Counted from the first letter of the stretch, positions 1 to 9,513 are shown. The stretch is 64,000 nt of DNA from Nitrogeniibacter aestuarii (GCF_017309585.1 NZ_CP071321.1:1984001-2048000); one strand, 5' to 3'. Translations and numbers: made by a program. Notes: generated from the letters alone by a model not told the origin.

Positions 1-1
1 A

Positions 2-811
2 TCCGACCGTCGCGATCTGGTCGCGCGGTGCGTGCTCGACAACCCGGTCTCGCCGACACTCAATCTCAACACCGCGTTTCAAGCGTTGAACCACCAGCCG
101 GGGGCCTACGAGTTCTTGCAGCATCAGGCCGCGAAGTGGTGCGAGGGTCTGTTGGCCACGGCCGAGGCTGCCGGACTGGGCGATGCCTTTTTCGTCCACT
201 ACGCGCCCAACCTCGGGCGGGATGCTCACGGGGAGCGACTCAAACCTGCGCTCGACGGGCAGGCTGGGACGACCGACTTCCAGTTCATGCTGCGTGGTGG
301 TGTCAAGGAGGTGGGCGTCCTGGTGTTGCTCAATCGTTATTACCAGCGCCTCACTGGCGAGTTTCCGCTGGGCGAGGGTTTCAACGCCCGAAACGCACCC
401 CAGGGGCACGAAGCGCTTGTGTCGCTTGCCCGCGAGGCTTTTGATCCGGCCCTGATGCCGTGCATTCTCGGCGTGGGCGATACGCTCACCTCCGCGCCCG
501 ATCCGGACGATGCGGCGCGGCGGGTAAGGGGGGGCAGTGATCGTGGCTTCCTGACCCTGGTGCAGGCGCTGGGCGATGCGTTTGGCAGCGGCAATGTGGT
601 GGCCTTTGTCGATAGCAGCGCTGGCGAGATTCGACGACCGGGGGTTCGGCTCGAATACCTTGCAGACGCCCCCGGTCGTGCGCTTGAGGGTATTTCGGAT
701 GCTGCCGATCCACTGGCCATCGATCTCATATTTGCCGAAGGGCATCGACAGTACCTGCGCTTTTTCGGCGAACTTGCGCGCCTGAGAAACGTGTCGCGGC
801 GTGAGATGTGA
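2..811 (+). CDS. stpA: Glucosylglycerol 3-phosphate phosphatase StpA, 3' part (5' end outside window)
   Basis: Removes phosphate from glucosylglycerol phosphate, the last step in making the compatible solute glucosylglycerol. The frame is open to the left edge, so the GTG at 32 is internal and the N-terminal part lies outside. The visible protein resembles cyanobacterial StpA as I remember it: a V-L-D-N-x-x-S-P-T-x-N-L-N-T block, then FFVHYAPNLGRD, GTTDFQFMLRGGVKE, FDPALMP and GVGDT followed by GGSDR. These blocks are typical of the salt-tolerance phosphatase family (Salt_tol_Pase). The glucosylglycerol-phosphate synthase partner, if present, would lie to the left. Identification is by recalled family motifs, not by a search. 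Confidence 0.88.
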   Translation, partial: SDRRDLVARCVLDNPVSPTLNLNTAFQALNHQPGAYEFLQHQAAKWCEGLLATAEAAGLGDAFFVHYAPNLGRDAHGERLKPALDGQAGTTDFQFMLRGGVKEVGVLVLLNRYYQRLTGEFPLGEGFNARNAPQGHEALVSLAREAFDPALMPCILGVGDTLTSAPDPDDAARRVRGGSDRGFLTLVQALGDAFGSGNVVAFVDSSAGEIRRPGVRLEYLADAPGRALEGISDAADPLAIDLIFAEGHRQYLRFFGELARLRNVSRREM

Positions 812-1072
812 ATCAACCTGACGTTAATTTCGTCAAAAACACCTGAAATTGTCGCGATGATGCACCGATTCGGTGCAGTTTGAAAATTAATTCCCGCAAC
901 GTCGCGGAATTGTCGCAAGCCGGTGTTAGCATGCTTGCCTCAACGAAGTCCTCCCGCGAATCACGCAGCGACAATCACCTGCGATCACGGGATGCCTGGC
1001 GGCCATCGCGGTCCTGCTGCCAGCGAATCACCCGGCCGGCTCCGCGCCCGGCCCACTCGGATGGAACCCCTC

Positions 1073-1897
1073 ATGCAACAACTCACGCCCCAAGGCCAAG
1101 CGATCGTCAATGATCTGGCCGCCCGCCACGGGTTCAGCACCGACGCCGTCACCCACATGATGTTCGCGGTGCTCAACGGCAACGGCAGTCAGGCCCAGTT
1201 CAGCCATGGCGAATTCGGTGGCTCAGGCCAGTGGATGCTCGGTGGCATGATCATGCTCGGCGACATGTTCAACAACTACCTCAAGGGACGGGTCGACAGT
1301 CTGTGCTCCGAGATCAGCAACATTCTGGCCAATCAGCCGGGCTTGCTGCGCTCCGGTAGCTTTCAGTCGCAGAGCCAGAGCGGCGGCGGCTATCAGCACC
1401 AGGCCAATGGCGCGGGCATGGGCGCATCCAGCCTGTTCGTGCCGGACCCGGAAGACAACTGGTGGCCGCAGGACCTGGGCAGCCCGAATGCCACCGGCGC
1501 GCAGAACAATGTGCGCTACGCCTACTTCGCCAACGCGCGTCGACTGGCCGTCAAGACCGGTGGCGAAGTGTGGGTGTATGACACGCTCGACCACAACATC
1601 GGTGGCTTCTCGCAACAGCAGGGCTACGGTAGCGACATCGTGTTCGGTAGCCAGTACGGTACGGTCATTCTGTCGTCACTGCCTTTGGTGTCGCGAAACG
1701 GGCTGCACGTCAATCAGCCCGTGAGCCCGCCACCGAGCGCGGCCCCGGCGCCGGCCGCTGCCCCCATGCCTGCGGCGGGCGGCAATAGCGACGACATCTT
1801 TGCCACCATCGAACGTCTGGCCGACCTTCAGAGCAAGGGCGTCATCAGCGCCGAGGAATTCGCCACCAAGAAAAGCGAATTGCTTTCGCGTCTGTAA
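1073..1897 (+). CDS. SHOCT-domain protein of unknown function
   Basis: I do not recognise the first 230 residues: a helical start, a Met/Gly-rich hydrophobic stretch (WMLGGMIMLGDMF), then a Gln/Ser/Gly-rich linker and a compact beta-rich part around residues 125-205. A Pro/Ala-rich linker follows. The last 30 residues match the SHOCT pattern (IERLADLQSKGVISAEEF, then KKSELL), a short helical pair usually found at protein ends. The frame is open from 923. ATG 1073 was chosen because it has a weak GGATGG upstream; ATG 1061, four codons earlier, is equally possible. A hairpin terminator follows the stop, so the gene is probably monocistronic. Confidence 0.75.
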   Translation: MQQLTPQGQAIVNDLAARHGFSTDAVTHMMFAVLNGNGSQAQFSHGEFGGSGQWMLGGMIMLGDMFNNYLKGRVDSLCSEISNILANQPGLLRSGSFQSQSQSGGGYQHQANGAGMGASSLFVPDPEDNWWPQDLGSPNATGAQNNVRYAYFANARRLAVKTGGEVWVYDTLDHNIGGFSQQQGYGSDIVFGSQYGTVILSSLPLVSRNGLHVNQPVSPPPSAAPAPAAAPMPAAGGNSDDIFATIERLADLQSKGVISAEEFATKKSELLSRL

Positions 1898-1920
1898 TCG
1901 CCGACGCCGGATCGGTCGAA

Positions 1921-1955
1921 CGGCGCCGTTGCTTTCGGGCAGCGGTGCCGTTTTT
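1921..1955 (+). terminator. Intrinsic terminator after the SHOCT gene
   Basis: An imperfect 12-bp stem (CGGCGCCGTTGC paired with GCAGCGGTGCCG, with G-U tolerance) around a TTTCGG loop is followed by TTTTT. It lies 24 bases after the stop of the SHOCT gene and before the end of the convergent ankyrin gene. Confidence 0.7.
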
Positions 1956-1978
1956 CATTTCGGGCGGGTTTGGCCGCG

Positions 1979-2494
1979 TCAGCGACGCTGTTCGAGCAGC
2001 TTGACGACCCGCAGCCGGGTGGCATCGTCTGGATGCACTTCCATTGCCTGACGGGCATAGTCGATCGGCAGGCGCCCGGTCAGATCCCTGAGCATCGGGT
2101 TCGCGCCGTGGCGCAGCAGTCGTGATAGCTGATCTGCGTCGGGGCTGACGACCGCAATATGGACGGCGGTCATGCCATTGACCTGCAGATCCCGCGCGTC
2201 GATATCCACCCCCTGGGCGAGCAGTTCGTTCAATACCGCCTGCGCCTCTCCGGCGTCACGCATGATGCTGGCCCACTGGGCGCCAGCCTGCCTGTTCAAT
2301 GCCACCCGCTCGTCGTCCGAGAGCGAACTGCCAAAGAAGGAACGCTCGCACGCCCACCGCACCGGTACCGGCCCGTTATCCATGCAGGCCAGCAGGTGCG
2401 GAATGCCTTGTGAGCGAATCGAGCCGGCCACGACGAAGCTGACCGCAATGGCAACGAGAGCAAGGGCCATGACAAGGTATATCGCGCGTTTCAT
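1979..2494 (-). CDS. Membrane-anchored ankyrin-repeat protein (paralogue of 20144-20662)
   Basis: 171 residues. An N-terminal hydrophobic helix (about residues 5-24) suggests a signal anchor with the rest in the periplasm. A region with two Cys about 14 apart (LLACMDNG and RWACE) follows. Residues 90-160 carry ankyrin-type repeats (VNGMTAVHIAV, then LLRHGANPMLRD, then TGRLPIDYA). A second gene at 20.1-20.7 kb has the same layout: N-terminal helix, Cys pair, and the repeats with matching TGR(L/T)P(I/V)DYAR. Ankyrin repeats normally mediate protein binding; the partner is unknown. The gene converges on the SHOCT gene. Confidence 0.8.
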   Translation of the reverse strand: MKRAIYLVMALALVAIAVSFVVAGSIRSQGIPHLLACMDNGPVPVRWACERSFFGSSLSDDERVALNRQAGAQWASIMRDAGEAQAVLNELLAQGVDIDARDLQVNGMTAVHIAVVSPDADQLSRLLRHGANPMLRDLTGRLPIDYARQAMEVHPDDATRLRVVKLLEQRR

Positions 2495-2806
2495 TCAGAG
2501 GATGGGCTTGAACAGACAGTGGCCGAGCATACCGGAGTTCGGTTCCTGCAGCCGCCGGGTGGTGCGTTCACGGCCCATTGTCCCGATGGCTTTCGTCCTG
2601 TCGCGATCCAGCCCGGCCGCATCCGTCTGCTCCGGTCAGTTAAATATGTCACTCGGATGCAATGGGGAAGGGTGGTTACAATCGTCCGGATTGAATCGAT
2701 TTGTAACGAAGTCTTGCCCATGCGTCATGGTGCCGGCTCGCAGGTTCAGGCGTTCCGATGCGCCTGACGTGCGTGACCGGCCCGGGCGGATACGGAGAAA
2801 GCCGTC
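2495..2806. other. Intergenic region between divergent genes
   Basis: Upstream region shared by the minus-strand ankyrin gene and the plus-strand zinc-ribbon gene. The short open frames here lack coding character. Apart from the ribosome-binding site GGAGAA at 2794-2799 for the downstream TTG start, I see no structured element. Confidence 0.5.
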
Positions 2807-4474
2807 TTGTATTGCGCCCAATGTGAATCCGAACGCCCGCCCGAAGAGTACATCTGCAAGGCCTGCGGCGCCTTGCTCACCCACGCCCCCCACGACCCGG
2901 ACGAACCGGTTGAAACGGCTCACGAGCCTGCGCCGTCGGGCAACCCGATCGTCAGGCACTGGAAGGGCGATTACTCACTGGGCGTGTCCTACTGGGTTTT
3001 CGGCGTTCTTTTGACGCTGGTGATCGGCGCAATTTCAAGCTCGATGAAATCGAGCGACAACGTCTCGGTGATGACACCGATGGCCGCCGGCTACTACATC
3101 GCCTTCGCGTATCTGTTCGTGCTGACGATCACGGTCTGGCAACTCGTGGGCATCTTCCGGTCGGCGAGAAAGCACACCTCGCGTGGCGGGTCCCGGGGGT
3201 GGGCCGTCATTGCAATGATCATGGTCGGCTTTGGCGTGCTGAAGGTCGGCGTCGATATGTCGAGATCCGGCATTCCGATTCTGCGCATGGCCTCCCGCAT
3301 GATCACCAATGAGGACACCATGCCGGCCTATCAACTGCGCCGGTTCAATCAGGACACCGAACTCGAACTGACAGGCGGCATGCCGTTCGGCACGGCGGCG
3401 GCCGTGCGCCGTGAGCTTGAGGCATATCCGGGGATTCGCGTCGTCCACATGAACAGCCTCGGCGGGCGCATCGGCGAGGCGCTGCAGCTCATCCGGCTGT
3501 TCGAGCAGCACAAGGTGACCACGTACACCTCGTCCGTCTGCGTCAGCGCATGTGCGATCGCGTTTCTCGGAGGGGAAGAGCGTTACATCAGCGAAGATGC
3601 GAAGCTCGGCTTTCACTCCAGTTCCCTGGGCGATATCAAGGCCGATGCCGACGAACTCAATGCGCCGGTGCTCAAAGCCATGGAGGCGCGAAAGATTCCG
3701 CGCTACTTCGCCAAACAGTCGGTGGAAACCCCGCCCGACGACATGTGGTTTCCCTCCCATGACGAACTCAAGCGCGCGCGTGTGGTGCATGCGGTGGTCG
3801 ATCGCAACCGGTTCGGCATTTCCGGTGTGGCGAGCTGGCAGGATGTCGATCGCCTGGAGGCCGACCTGCTCAAACTGCCTGCAATGGCCGCCATGAAGCG
3901 GTTCGATCCGGACAATTTCGCCGCCTTGCGCGACCAGATCTCGAAAGGTCTGGAAGCCGGCTTGCCATTGCTGGAAATCACCCATCGCACACGGATCTAC
4001 TTCTCCGACGTGATGGTGCCGGCCTATGTACGTACCGCGCCCGACGGACCCCTTGTGCGTTACTGGCAGGTACAGCTCGACGAGATGAATTTCCTGTTCA
4101 AGCGCGACCCCCAGTTGTGCTTCAACTTCCTGATGCCGCAGATGGCGAGCGAACCCGTGGATGTGGATCGCATCATGCCGATGGCACTCAAGCAGGCCGA
4201 TCTCGACGCGCTCGCTCAACTGATCGAAGGTGCTGCCACCCATCCGATGGGCTTCGACTACACGCCTGAGGTCCAGGCGGATCTGGAGGCTGTTTTCGAG
4301 CGCTTGAGCGCACGCGACCCGCACAGCGTGGAAGTGATCCAGCAACTGGGGAACGGAGAGATCGCAGCGCCAGCGCCTTACTGCAAGGCCATCATCGGGT
4401 TGTATAGCGAAATATTGAGCATTCCCGACCCGGCACGACGCGGTGCTCTGCTCCGGTACATGATGGACAGTTGA
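2807..4474 (+). CDS. Zinc-ribbon membrane protein with a ClpP/SppA-like domain (COG3904-like)
   Basis: 555 residues. The start is TTG 2807, supported by GGAGAA seven bases upstream; no better ATG preserves the N-terminal motif. Residues 3-20 form a zinc ribbon (Cys 3, 6, 17, 20). Three hydrophobic segments follow at about 64-85, 95-118 and 133-152. The domain from about 185 to 345 has the crotonase/ClpP layout: LTGGMPFG, a strand ending HMNSLGGRIGEA, and TSSVCVSACAIAFLGG, where Ser247 is the likely nucleophile and the preceding Gly-Gly the oxyanion region. The last 200 residues are helical and unassigned. Probably a membrane-tethered serine protease or a non-catalytic relative; the function is unknown. 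Confidence 0.75.
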   Translation: MYCAQCESERPPEEYICKACGALLTHAPHDPDEPVETAHEPAPSGNPIVRHWKGDYSLGVSYWVFGVLLTLVIGAISSSMKSSDNVSVMTPMAAGYYIAFAYLFVLTITVWQLVGIFRSARKHTSRGGSRGWAVIAMIMVGFGVLKVGVDMSRSGIPILRMASRMITNEDTMPAYQLRRFNQDTELELTGGMPFGTAAAVRRELEAYPGIRVVHMNSLGGRIGEALQLIRLFEQHKVTTYTSSVCVSACAIAFLGGEERYISEDAKLGFHSSSLGDIKADADELNAPVLKAMEARKIPRYFAKQSVETPPDDMWFPSHDELKRARVVHAVVDRNRFGISGVASWQDVDRLEADLLKLPAMAAMKRFDPDNFAALRDQISKGLEAGLPLLEITHRTRIYFSDVMVPAYVRTAPDGPLVRYWQVQLDEMNFLFKRDPQLCFNFLMPQMASEPVDVDRIMPMALKQADLDALAQLIEGAATHPMGFDYTPEVQADLEAVFERLSARDPHSVEVIQQLGNGEIAAPAPYCKAIIGLYSEILSIPDPARRGALLRYMMDS

Positions 4475-4870
4475 GGGCCGCGCGCGCTCGCGAACGGGCA
4501 GCGAAGATCGCTTGTTCTCGGGCGTGGTTCGTCGGGCCTTCGACTCGCAGGGCGCAGTGGGGTCAAGAAGGCGTTGCCAGCCCCCCACGAGGCTGCGGCC
4601 GACCGGTGAGGCGTGCATCCGGGCGCTGGCCAGCAAAGAAAATCGGCCCCGCAGGGCCTAATGCCGTTCAGTTACGGCACGGTTCCTCCCCCTTCAAGGG
4701 GGACGTCAGGAGGGGGATGGGGTTTGAGCAGCCCTGTTTCACCCCATCCCCACCGCAACCCTCCCCTTGAAGGGGAGGGAGCGACCCGTCCATGAGGCTC
4801 GGATTCGCTTGACTGAACGGTTTTGCCCCGCAGGGCCGATTTTCACGGGCAAGCGTCGTGCGTCAGTGCC
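4475..4870. other. Intergenic region containing a hairpin repeat
   Basis: 396 bases between convergent genes. The right half holds the long palindromic repeat described at 4685-4780. The left half has no convincing gene or terminator. Confidence 0.6.
4685..4780. repeat. Interspersed composite-hairpin repeat, copy 1
   Basis: The outer ends are each small palindromes (CCTCCCCCTTCAAGGGGG on the left, CCCTCCCCTTGAAGGGGAGG on the right). Inside them, AGGGGGATGGGGTTT on the left pairs with ACCCCATCCCC on the right, so the element can fold as one long stem with hairpins at both ends. A second copy with the same parts lies at 30493-30600 between gcvH and gcvP; the two differ mainly in the central loop. 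Confidence 0.85.
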
Positions 4871-6103
4871 TCAATGCCCCAGCGCGACAAACGCCTCCAT
4901 CACCAGGCTCGGGTTCTTGCTGAGTTTGTCCTTCCATTCGCCCAGCTTGCGGCGCGTCTGGATCAGCCCGCGGATGGCGCCGACATGGTTCGGCTTGCCG
5001 ATGGTGATGGCGCCGATCATGCGGTCATCGTTGAAACACAGGCGGGTGTAGAGGTTGCGCTCTTCGTCCACCGTTTCGACCATCTCGCCGCCCTCGACCC
5101 CTTGCCAGATACCGAAGGTGTGGGAGATGAGCCCGGCCGTGTCGAGCACGTTCATCGACAGGCTGCCGCGGTAGGGCAGCTTGCGGCCGGCCATGTTCAT
5201 GGCGGCTACGCGACCGTGTTCGGTCGAGGTCGGCTGCAGCGCGTGCACCACCCAGCCCCCGGTGGAGAAGTCGCGCCCCTGGGCCACGTCGCCTGCGGCG
5301 TAGATGTGCGGAACGCTGGTCTGCATGTATTCGTCGACCACGATGCCCTGGTCGATATTGGCGCCGGTGCCTTCCAGGAAGCTCACATTGGGCTTCACGC
5401 CCGTGGCCAGAATGATCAGGTCGGATTCAATGGTCTGGTTGTCCATGACCAGTTTGGGGCCCGGCTCGATGCGCTCGGTCTTGCCCTTGGTGATGACATT
5501 CACGCCCTTGCTCTCGAGCCAGCGCTGGATCATGGCGCTGCCGGTGGGGGTCATCATGGTGCGCAGGATCTGGCCCGCGCGACCGGCGATCACCGTCAGA
5601 TCGACACCCCGCTGCAGGAACGACTTCATGCACACGCCGGCGACGAAGCCGGCGCCGATGATGGTGACCCGCGTGCCGGGCGCGAGCTTGGCGGCGATGG
5701 TGCGCGCGTCGTCCAGCGTCCAGCAGGTGACCACGCCGGGCAGGTCGGTCCCCGGCAGCGGCGGCAGGGAAGGGGACGAGCCCGTGGCGACCAGCAGGCG
5801 GTCGTAGTCGAGCACCGTACCGTCATCCAGATCCACCGTGCCGCCATCGGGGCCGGCATGCACCTGCAGCGCCTTGTTGTTCAGGTACTTGACGCGCAAT
5901 TCGTCGAAATGACCGGCCGTCTTGCGCTGGTGGGCACCGCTTTCCTGGATGTCGCCGTTGAGAATGTACGGAATGGCCATGCGGGCATAAGGCTCGCCCG
6001 GCTCGCCGCTCACCAGGGTGATCTCCCCGGTCGGGTCCTGCTGGCGCAAGGTCTCTGCAGCGCGAACGCCCGCAGGGCCCGCGCCGATCAGCACGTATTT
6101 CAT
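4871..6103 (-). CDS. FAD-dependent NAD(P)H oxidoreductase (pyridine nucleotide-disulfide family)
   Basis: 410 residues. The N-terminal dinucleotide-binding motif IGAGPAGVRAAE binds FAD. The second Rossmann motif, VTIIGAGFVAGVC (about residue 150), binds NAD(P)H. LATGVKPN and the FAD-contact motif IYAAGDVAQG appear in the usual places. No CxxxxC redox-active disulfide follows the first motif, so it resembles the NAD(P)H-dependent rubredoxin or nitrite reductase-type flavoproteins rather than the disulfide reductases. The electron acceptor cannot be told from the sequence. It sits alone on the minus strand. Confidence 0.85.
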   Translation of the reverse strand: MKYVLIGAGPAGVRAAETLRQQDPTGEITLVSGEPGEPYARMAIPYILNGDIQESGAHQRKTAGHFDELRVKYLNNKALQVHAGPDGGTVDLDDGTVLDYDRLLVATGSSPSLPPLPGTDLPGVVTCWTLDDARTIAAKLAPGTRVTIIGAGFVAGVCMKSFLQRGVDLTVIAGRAGQILRTMMTPTGSAMIQRWLESKGVNVITKGKTERIEPGPKLVMDNQTIESDLIILATGVKPNVSFLEGTGANIDQGIVVDEYMQTSVPHIYAAGDVAQGRDFSTGGWVVHALQPTSTEHGRVAAMNMAGRKLPYRGSLSMNVLDTAGLISHTFGIWQGVEGGEMVETVDEERNLYTRLCFNDDRMIGAITIGKPNHVGAIRGLIQTRRKLGEWKDKLSKNPSLVMEAFVALGH

Positions 6104-6320
6104 GTGTCGTCTCTCCCTTTGTCAGAAGAAACAGGCCGGATGTCGACCTGTCACTTCCCCCTCCTCAAAGCCCCCGGGCGAGTGATTGTTGTCTTGGCAC
6201 ACCGTGCCTGAAGCCGGGGTTCGCTGTTGCTGGCGAAAATTGTAGTGCACGAAGCCTGCCCGCGAAAAGCACCATCGTCGTGCTTAGTCATCGCCTGTCA
6301 GGTGCGCAGCATTTTGCGGC

Positions 6321-7163
6321 CTAGAGCATGTCAAGGGGGCTGGCCGCGTGCGGTGGCGCAAACAGGGCATCGAGGGCAGCCAGCGTGTCGGCATCCAGCG
6401 CGGTGCGGGTGGCGGCGAAGTTGTCGTCCACATGGGCGGGTGTTCCGGCTTTCGGGATGGCAATGATGCTCTCCTGATGCAGTAGCGAGGCCAGGGCGAG
6501 CCGGGCCGGCGTCATGCCCAGCGAGCCGGCCAGATCACACAGGCCGGGGTGATCGAGCATGCGGCCTTGCTCGATGGGGGAGTAGGCCATCACCGGCATG
6601 TTCCGCTGCCGGCACCAAGGCAGCAGATCCCACTCGATGCCGCGCCGCCCAAGGTTGTAGAGCACCTGGTTGGTGGCGCAGCGAAGGCCACCGGGGGCGC
6701 CGAGCAGGGCGCGCATGTCGTGTACGTCGAAATTGCTCACGCCCCAGCGCTTGATCTTGCCCTGGGCCTGCAGCTTGTCGAAGGCGGCCACGGTTTCATC
6801 CAGCGGCACGCGCCCGGGCCAGTGCAGCAGGTAAAGATCCAGGCACTCCACCCCGAGCCGGCGCAGACTGGCCTCGCACGATTCGGGCATGGCGGTGGCG
6901 CTGGCGTTGTAGGGATAGACCTTGCTCACCAGAAAGAGCCCGTCGCGCCGACCGCGAATCGCTTCGCCCACCAGGGCTTCCGATGCGCCGTCGCCATACA
7001 TTTCGGCGGTGTCGATGAGCGTCATGCCCAGATCGATGCCGCGTTGAAGCGCCGCGATCTCGCTGGCGCGCTTGTGGGGGTGCTCGCCCATCATCCACGT
7101 GCCCATGCCAAGGGCGGGGACGCGGGCGCCGTCGGGAAATTCGATACTGCGCATGTCCGACAT
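6321..7163 (-). CDS. Aldo/keto reductase
   Basis: 280 residues, the usual size of a soluble NADPH-dependent TIM-barrel reductase of aldehydes and ketones. The catalytic tetrad is visible: Asp in LIDTAEMYGDG together with Tyr of the same motif, Lys in FLVSKVYP, and His in LYLLHWPG. Further family marks are WGVSNFD and the NADPH-binding end (AIPKAGTPAHVDDN). The gene follows the chemoreceptor on the same strand with a 122-base gap, so a shared transcript is possible. Substrate unknown. Confidence 0.88.
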   Translation of the reverse strand: MSDMRSIEFPDGARVPALGMGTWMMGEHPHKRASEIAALQRGIDLGMTLIDTAEMYGDGASEALVGEAIRGRRDGLFLVSKVYPYNASATAMPESCEASLRRLGVECLDLYLLHWPGRVPLDETVAAFDKLQAQGKIKRWGVSNFDVHDMRALLGAPGGLRCATNQVLYNLGRRGIEWDLLPWCRQRNMPVMAYSPIEQGRMLDHPGLCDLAGSLGMTPARLALASLLHQESIIAIPKAGTPAHVDDNFAATRTALDADTLAALDALFAPPHAASPLDML

Positions 7164-7285
7164 GGCTCCTGATCAAGCACGCCCGCTGTTGGCGGTTGCT
7201 TCGCTGCGCGAATGCGGCGGCGTGGTGTCGGGCGTGCGGTGACTCCGATGCCTGAGGATACGCCGCCAACGCCCGATCGGGGCGG

Positions 7286-9289
7286 TCAGATCCGGAAACG
7301 ACTGGTCGTGCCCGCCAGCTCCGTGGCCAGGTCGCGCAATTGACTTGCGTTGTCGGCCAGCGCTTGAATCGCCGTGCTGTTCTGCTCGACCTCTCTCGCA
7401 ATCCGGTCCACGGCACCCACGATCTCGTCGCCGGTGTTTTTCTGCCGGTTGACCGCATCGGTGATGGCGTCCATGCCCTCTGCGGTGGCACCCACCGCGT
7501 GGCCGGCCACCGACAAGGCTTCACTCACATCGCTCATGCGCTCCTGGGTGGTCCGGATCGCGCTGATGCCGTTGGCCGTGACGGACTTGGCGCTTTCCGA
7601 GCGCTCGGTAAGGGTACGGGTGACCTGATCGATTTCGTTGGCGGCCTGGGCCGACTTCTCGGCCAGCTTGCGCACTTCGTCGGCCACCACGGCAAAGCCA
7701 CGCCCCTGTTCGCCGGCACGCGCCGCTTCAATGGCCGCATTGAGTGCCAGCAGGTTCGTTTGCTCGGCAATTTCGCGTACGTGGCCGGTCATCTTCGTGA
7801 TGTTGCCCGCGCTTTCCACGAACGCAGACGTCGCTTCGCTGATCTGCTCGATGGCCTCGCGAACGGCATTCATCTGATTGCCCACCGCATTGACGGCCTC
7901 CTGACCCCGACGGGTCTCGGAGAGACTGTTGGAGGACTGAACCTGAACGTCGGCCGCATGGTCGGCAACCTCGGCATTGCCGGTCGACAAGAGCTCGGCG
8001 GCGTTGGCCACCTCACGTGCAGACGCGCTCTGACGGCGCGACGATTCGCCCACGCATGCCGACATGGTGGCCATGTTTTCGGTCGCCTGGGAGACGCGGG
8101 TGGCGCCGCGTTGCAGTTGGTCGATCAGCTCGCGCAGCGACGAGGACAAGGCGTTGAACGCATTGGCAATCTGCCCCATCTCGTCGTTGTTGTGATCGTC
8201 GATGCGCACGGTGAGATCGCCGCTGGCCATCAAGCGGCCACTCTCGGAAATGCGCTGGATCGATCGCCGCAGCGAGCGGCCGATCGCCCACATGACGAGG
8301 AGGGTGAGCACGATCGCGCCGACGGCCAGGCCGACATTGAGCACAAGATCGGTACGCGCGGTTGCCCGGTGTGCGTCGAGCACGAGTTGAAGTTCTTTCG
8401 CCAGCTCCGTGGCCAGCACCACTGCCTGATGCAATGTCGAATTCGCGCTCTCGCCGATCTCGCCTGCGCCCACCATGTTCGAGTTCCCCTCGATCACGCG
8501 CCCGCGAATGCGCTCGGTGGTTTCGGCGAACCCCTCATACAGTGCAGAAAACACCGGTGCCAGGCGTTCTGCTCGCGCCGGGGCGCTACTTTCAAGGAGG
8601 TGTTCGATCTCGGTCAGGGACTTGATCTGGGCGGACGACAGCTCCATGGCACCACCCAACTGAGCGAGCTTGTCCGGATCGTCTGAAAAATTCTCGGCCA
8701 TCGAGTAGCCAAGGTCCCGCATGCGGCTGGTGTACTCGATCAGTGGCGGGATGATCCGGATGCTTGCATCGGCCAGCGCGCGCGTTTCGGTGTCGGTCGT
8801 GTTGCCCAGATCGGTCAGTTGGGCGGCGCTGAACCAGTGCTGCATGACGCTGTCGAGCCAGGCATTCTGTTGCGCGGGCGTCGAGCCCCCGCCAAATGCA
8901 CCCGGCGGTTCGCTCACCGCGGGCCATTGCTCGGCCAGCTCATCGAGTGATGGCGACACCGCTGCCAGGGTCGCGTGCTCGGAGCTCATGGCCCGGGCAT
9001 GTTCAAGTGCCGCGACAACCTTGTCGCGTGCCACCACGGTGGCTTCTTCGGCGTCGTCGTCGCCAAAGCTCACACCGCTGCGCAACGCACGAAAACGCTG
9101 CGCCGGGACAATGATGTCGAGCAGGGCCGATGAATACGCGGCGCCTGTCGTCTGTCGGTCAAGTCTTTCGACTTCCTTGATTCTCTCGCTCGCCAACTGC
9201 GCAAGCATCATCCCCATGCCGCCGAGCGCGACAATGCACACCACGATCATTTTCTGACCGATGGTGAGCCGGATTCCGGTATGGCCCAT
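7286..9289 (-). CDS. Methyl-accepting chemotaxis protein
   Basis: 667 residues from ATG 9289, which has GGAGAG just upstream; the longer open frame to 9454 lacks a binding site and would put a low-complexity stretch before the first helix. TM1 lies at about 8-28, a periplasmic sensor of roughly 300 residues follows, TM2 (LNVGLAVGAIVLTLLVMWAIG) lies at about 325-345, then a HAMP domain. The cytoplasmic signalling tip has the nearly invariant NLLALNAAIEAARAGEQGRG followed by FAVVADEVRKLAE. It signals to CheA/CheW at the inner membrane; the ligand is unknown. Confidence 0.93.
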   Translation of the reverse strand: MGHTGIRLTIGQKMIVVCIVALGGMGMMLAQLASERIKEVERLDRQTTGAAYSSALLDIIVPAQRFRALRSGVSFGDDDAEEATVVARDKVVAALEHARAMSSEHATLAAVSPSLDELAEQWPAVSEPPGAFGGGSTPAQQNAWLDSVMQHWFSAAQLTDLGNTTDTETRALADASIRIIPPLIEYTSRMRDLGYSMAENFSDDPDKLAQLGGAMELSSAQIKSLTEIEHLLESSAPARAERLAPVFSALYEGFAETTERIRGRVIEGNSNMVGAGEIGESANSTLHQAVVLATELAKELQLVLDAHRATARTDLVLNVGLAVGAIVLTLLVMWAIGRSLRRSIQRISESGRLMASGDLTVRIDDHNNDEMGQIANAFNALSSSLRELIDQLQRGATRVSQATENMATMSACVGESSRRQSASAREVANAAELLSTGNAEVADHAADVQVQSSNSLSETRRGQEAVNAVGNQMNAVREAIEQISEATSAFVESAGNITKMTGHVREIAEQTNLLALNAAIEAARAGEQGRGFAVVADEVRKLAEKSAQAANEIDQVTRTLTERSESAKSVTANGISAIRTTQERMSDVSEALSVAGHAVGATAEGMDAITDAVNRQKNTGDEIVGAVDRIAREVEQNSTAIQALADNASQLRDLATELAGTTSRFRI

Positions 9290-9452
9290 CTGTTCTCTCC
9301 AGAGTGCTCTTGGTCTAATTCCAAAGCGAGCAACTCTCCCTCGCGCGGCTGCCGCGGCTGCACCTGCATTGGATGCATTGTTCTGACTCTGATGTCGGCA
9401 GAAAACGCCCCGGCTTGAGGGTGCAGCGCGCCAGGCGTGCTTTCCGTCAGGC

Positions 9453-9480
9453 AAAAAAAGAGCCGCAGATGCGGCTCTTG
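9453..9480 (-). terminator. Intrinsic terminator of the secreted EF-hand gene
   Basis: Read on the minus strand: stem AGAGCCGCA / TGCGGCTCT with a two-base loop, then TTTTTTT. It lies 34 bases after the stop of the 9514-11073 gene. Confidence 0.9.
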
Positions 9481-9513
9481 AAAAGAAGAGATGAGAGTGA
9501 ATCCGTGCCGCGT

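Noticed and set aside
2519..2767. 82-codon open frame in the gap before the zinc-ribbon gene
   Set aside because: No ribosome-binding site, odd residue composition, and it overlaps the promoter region of two divergent genes.
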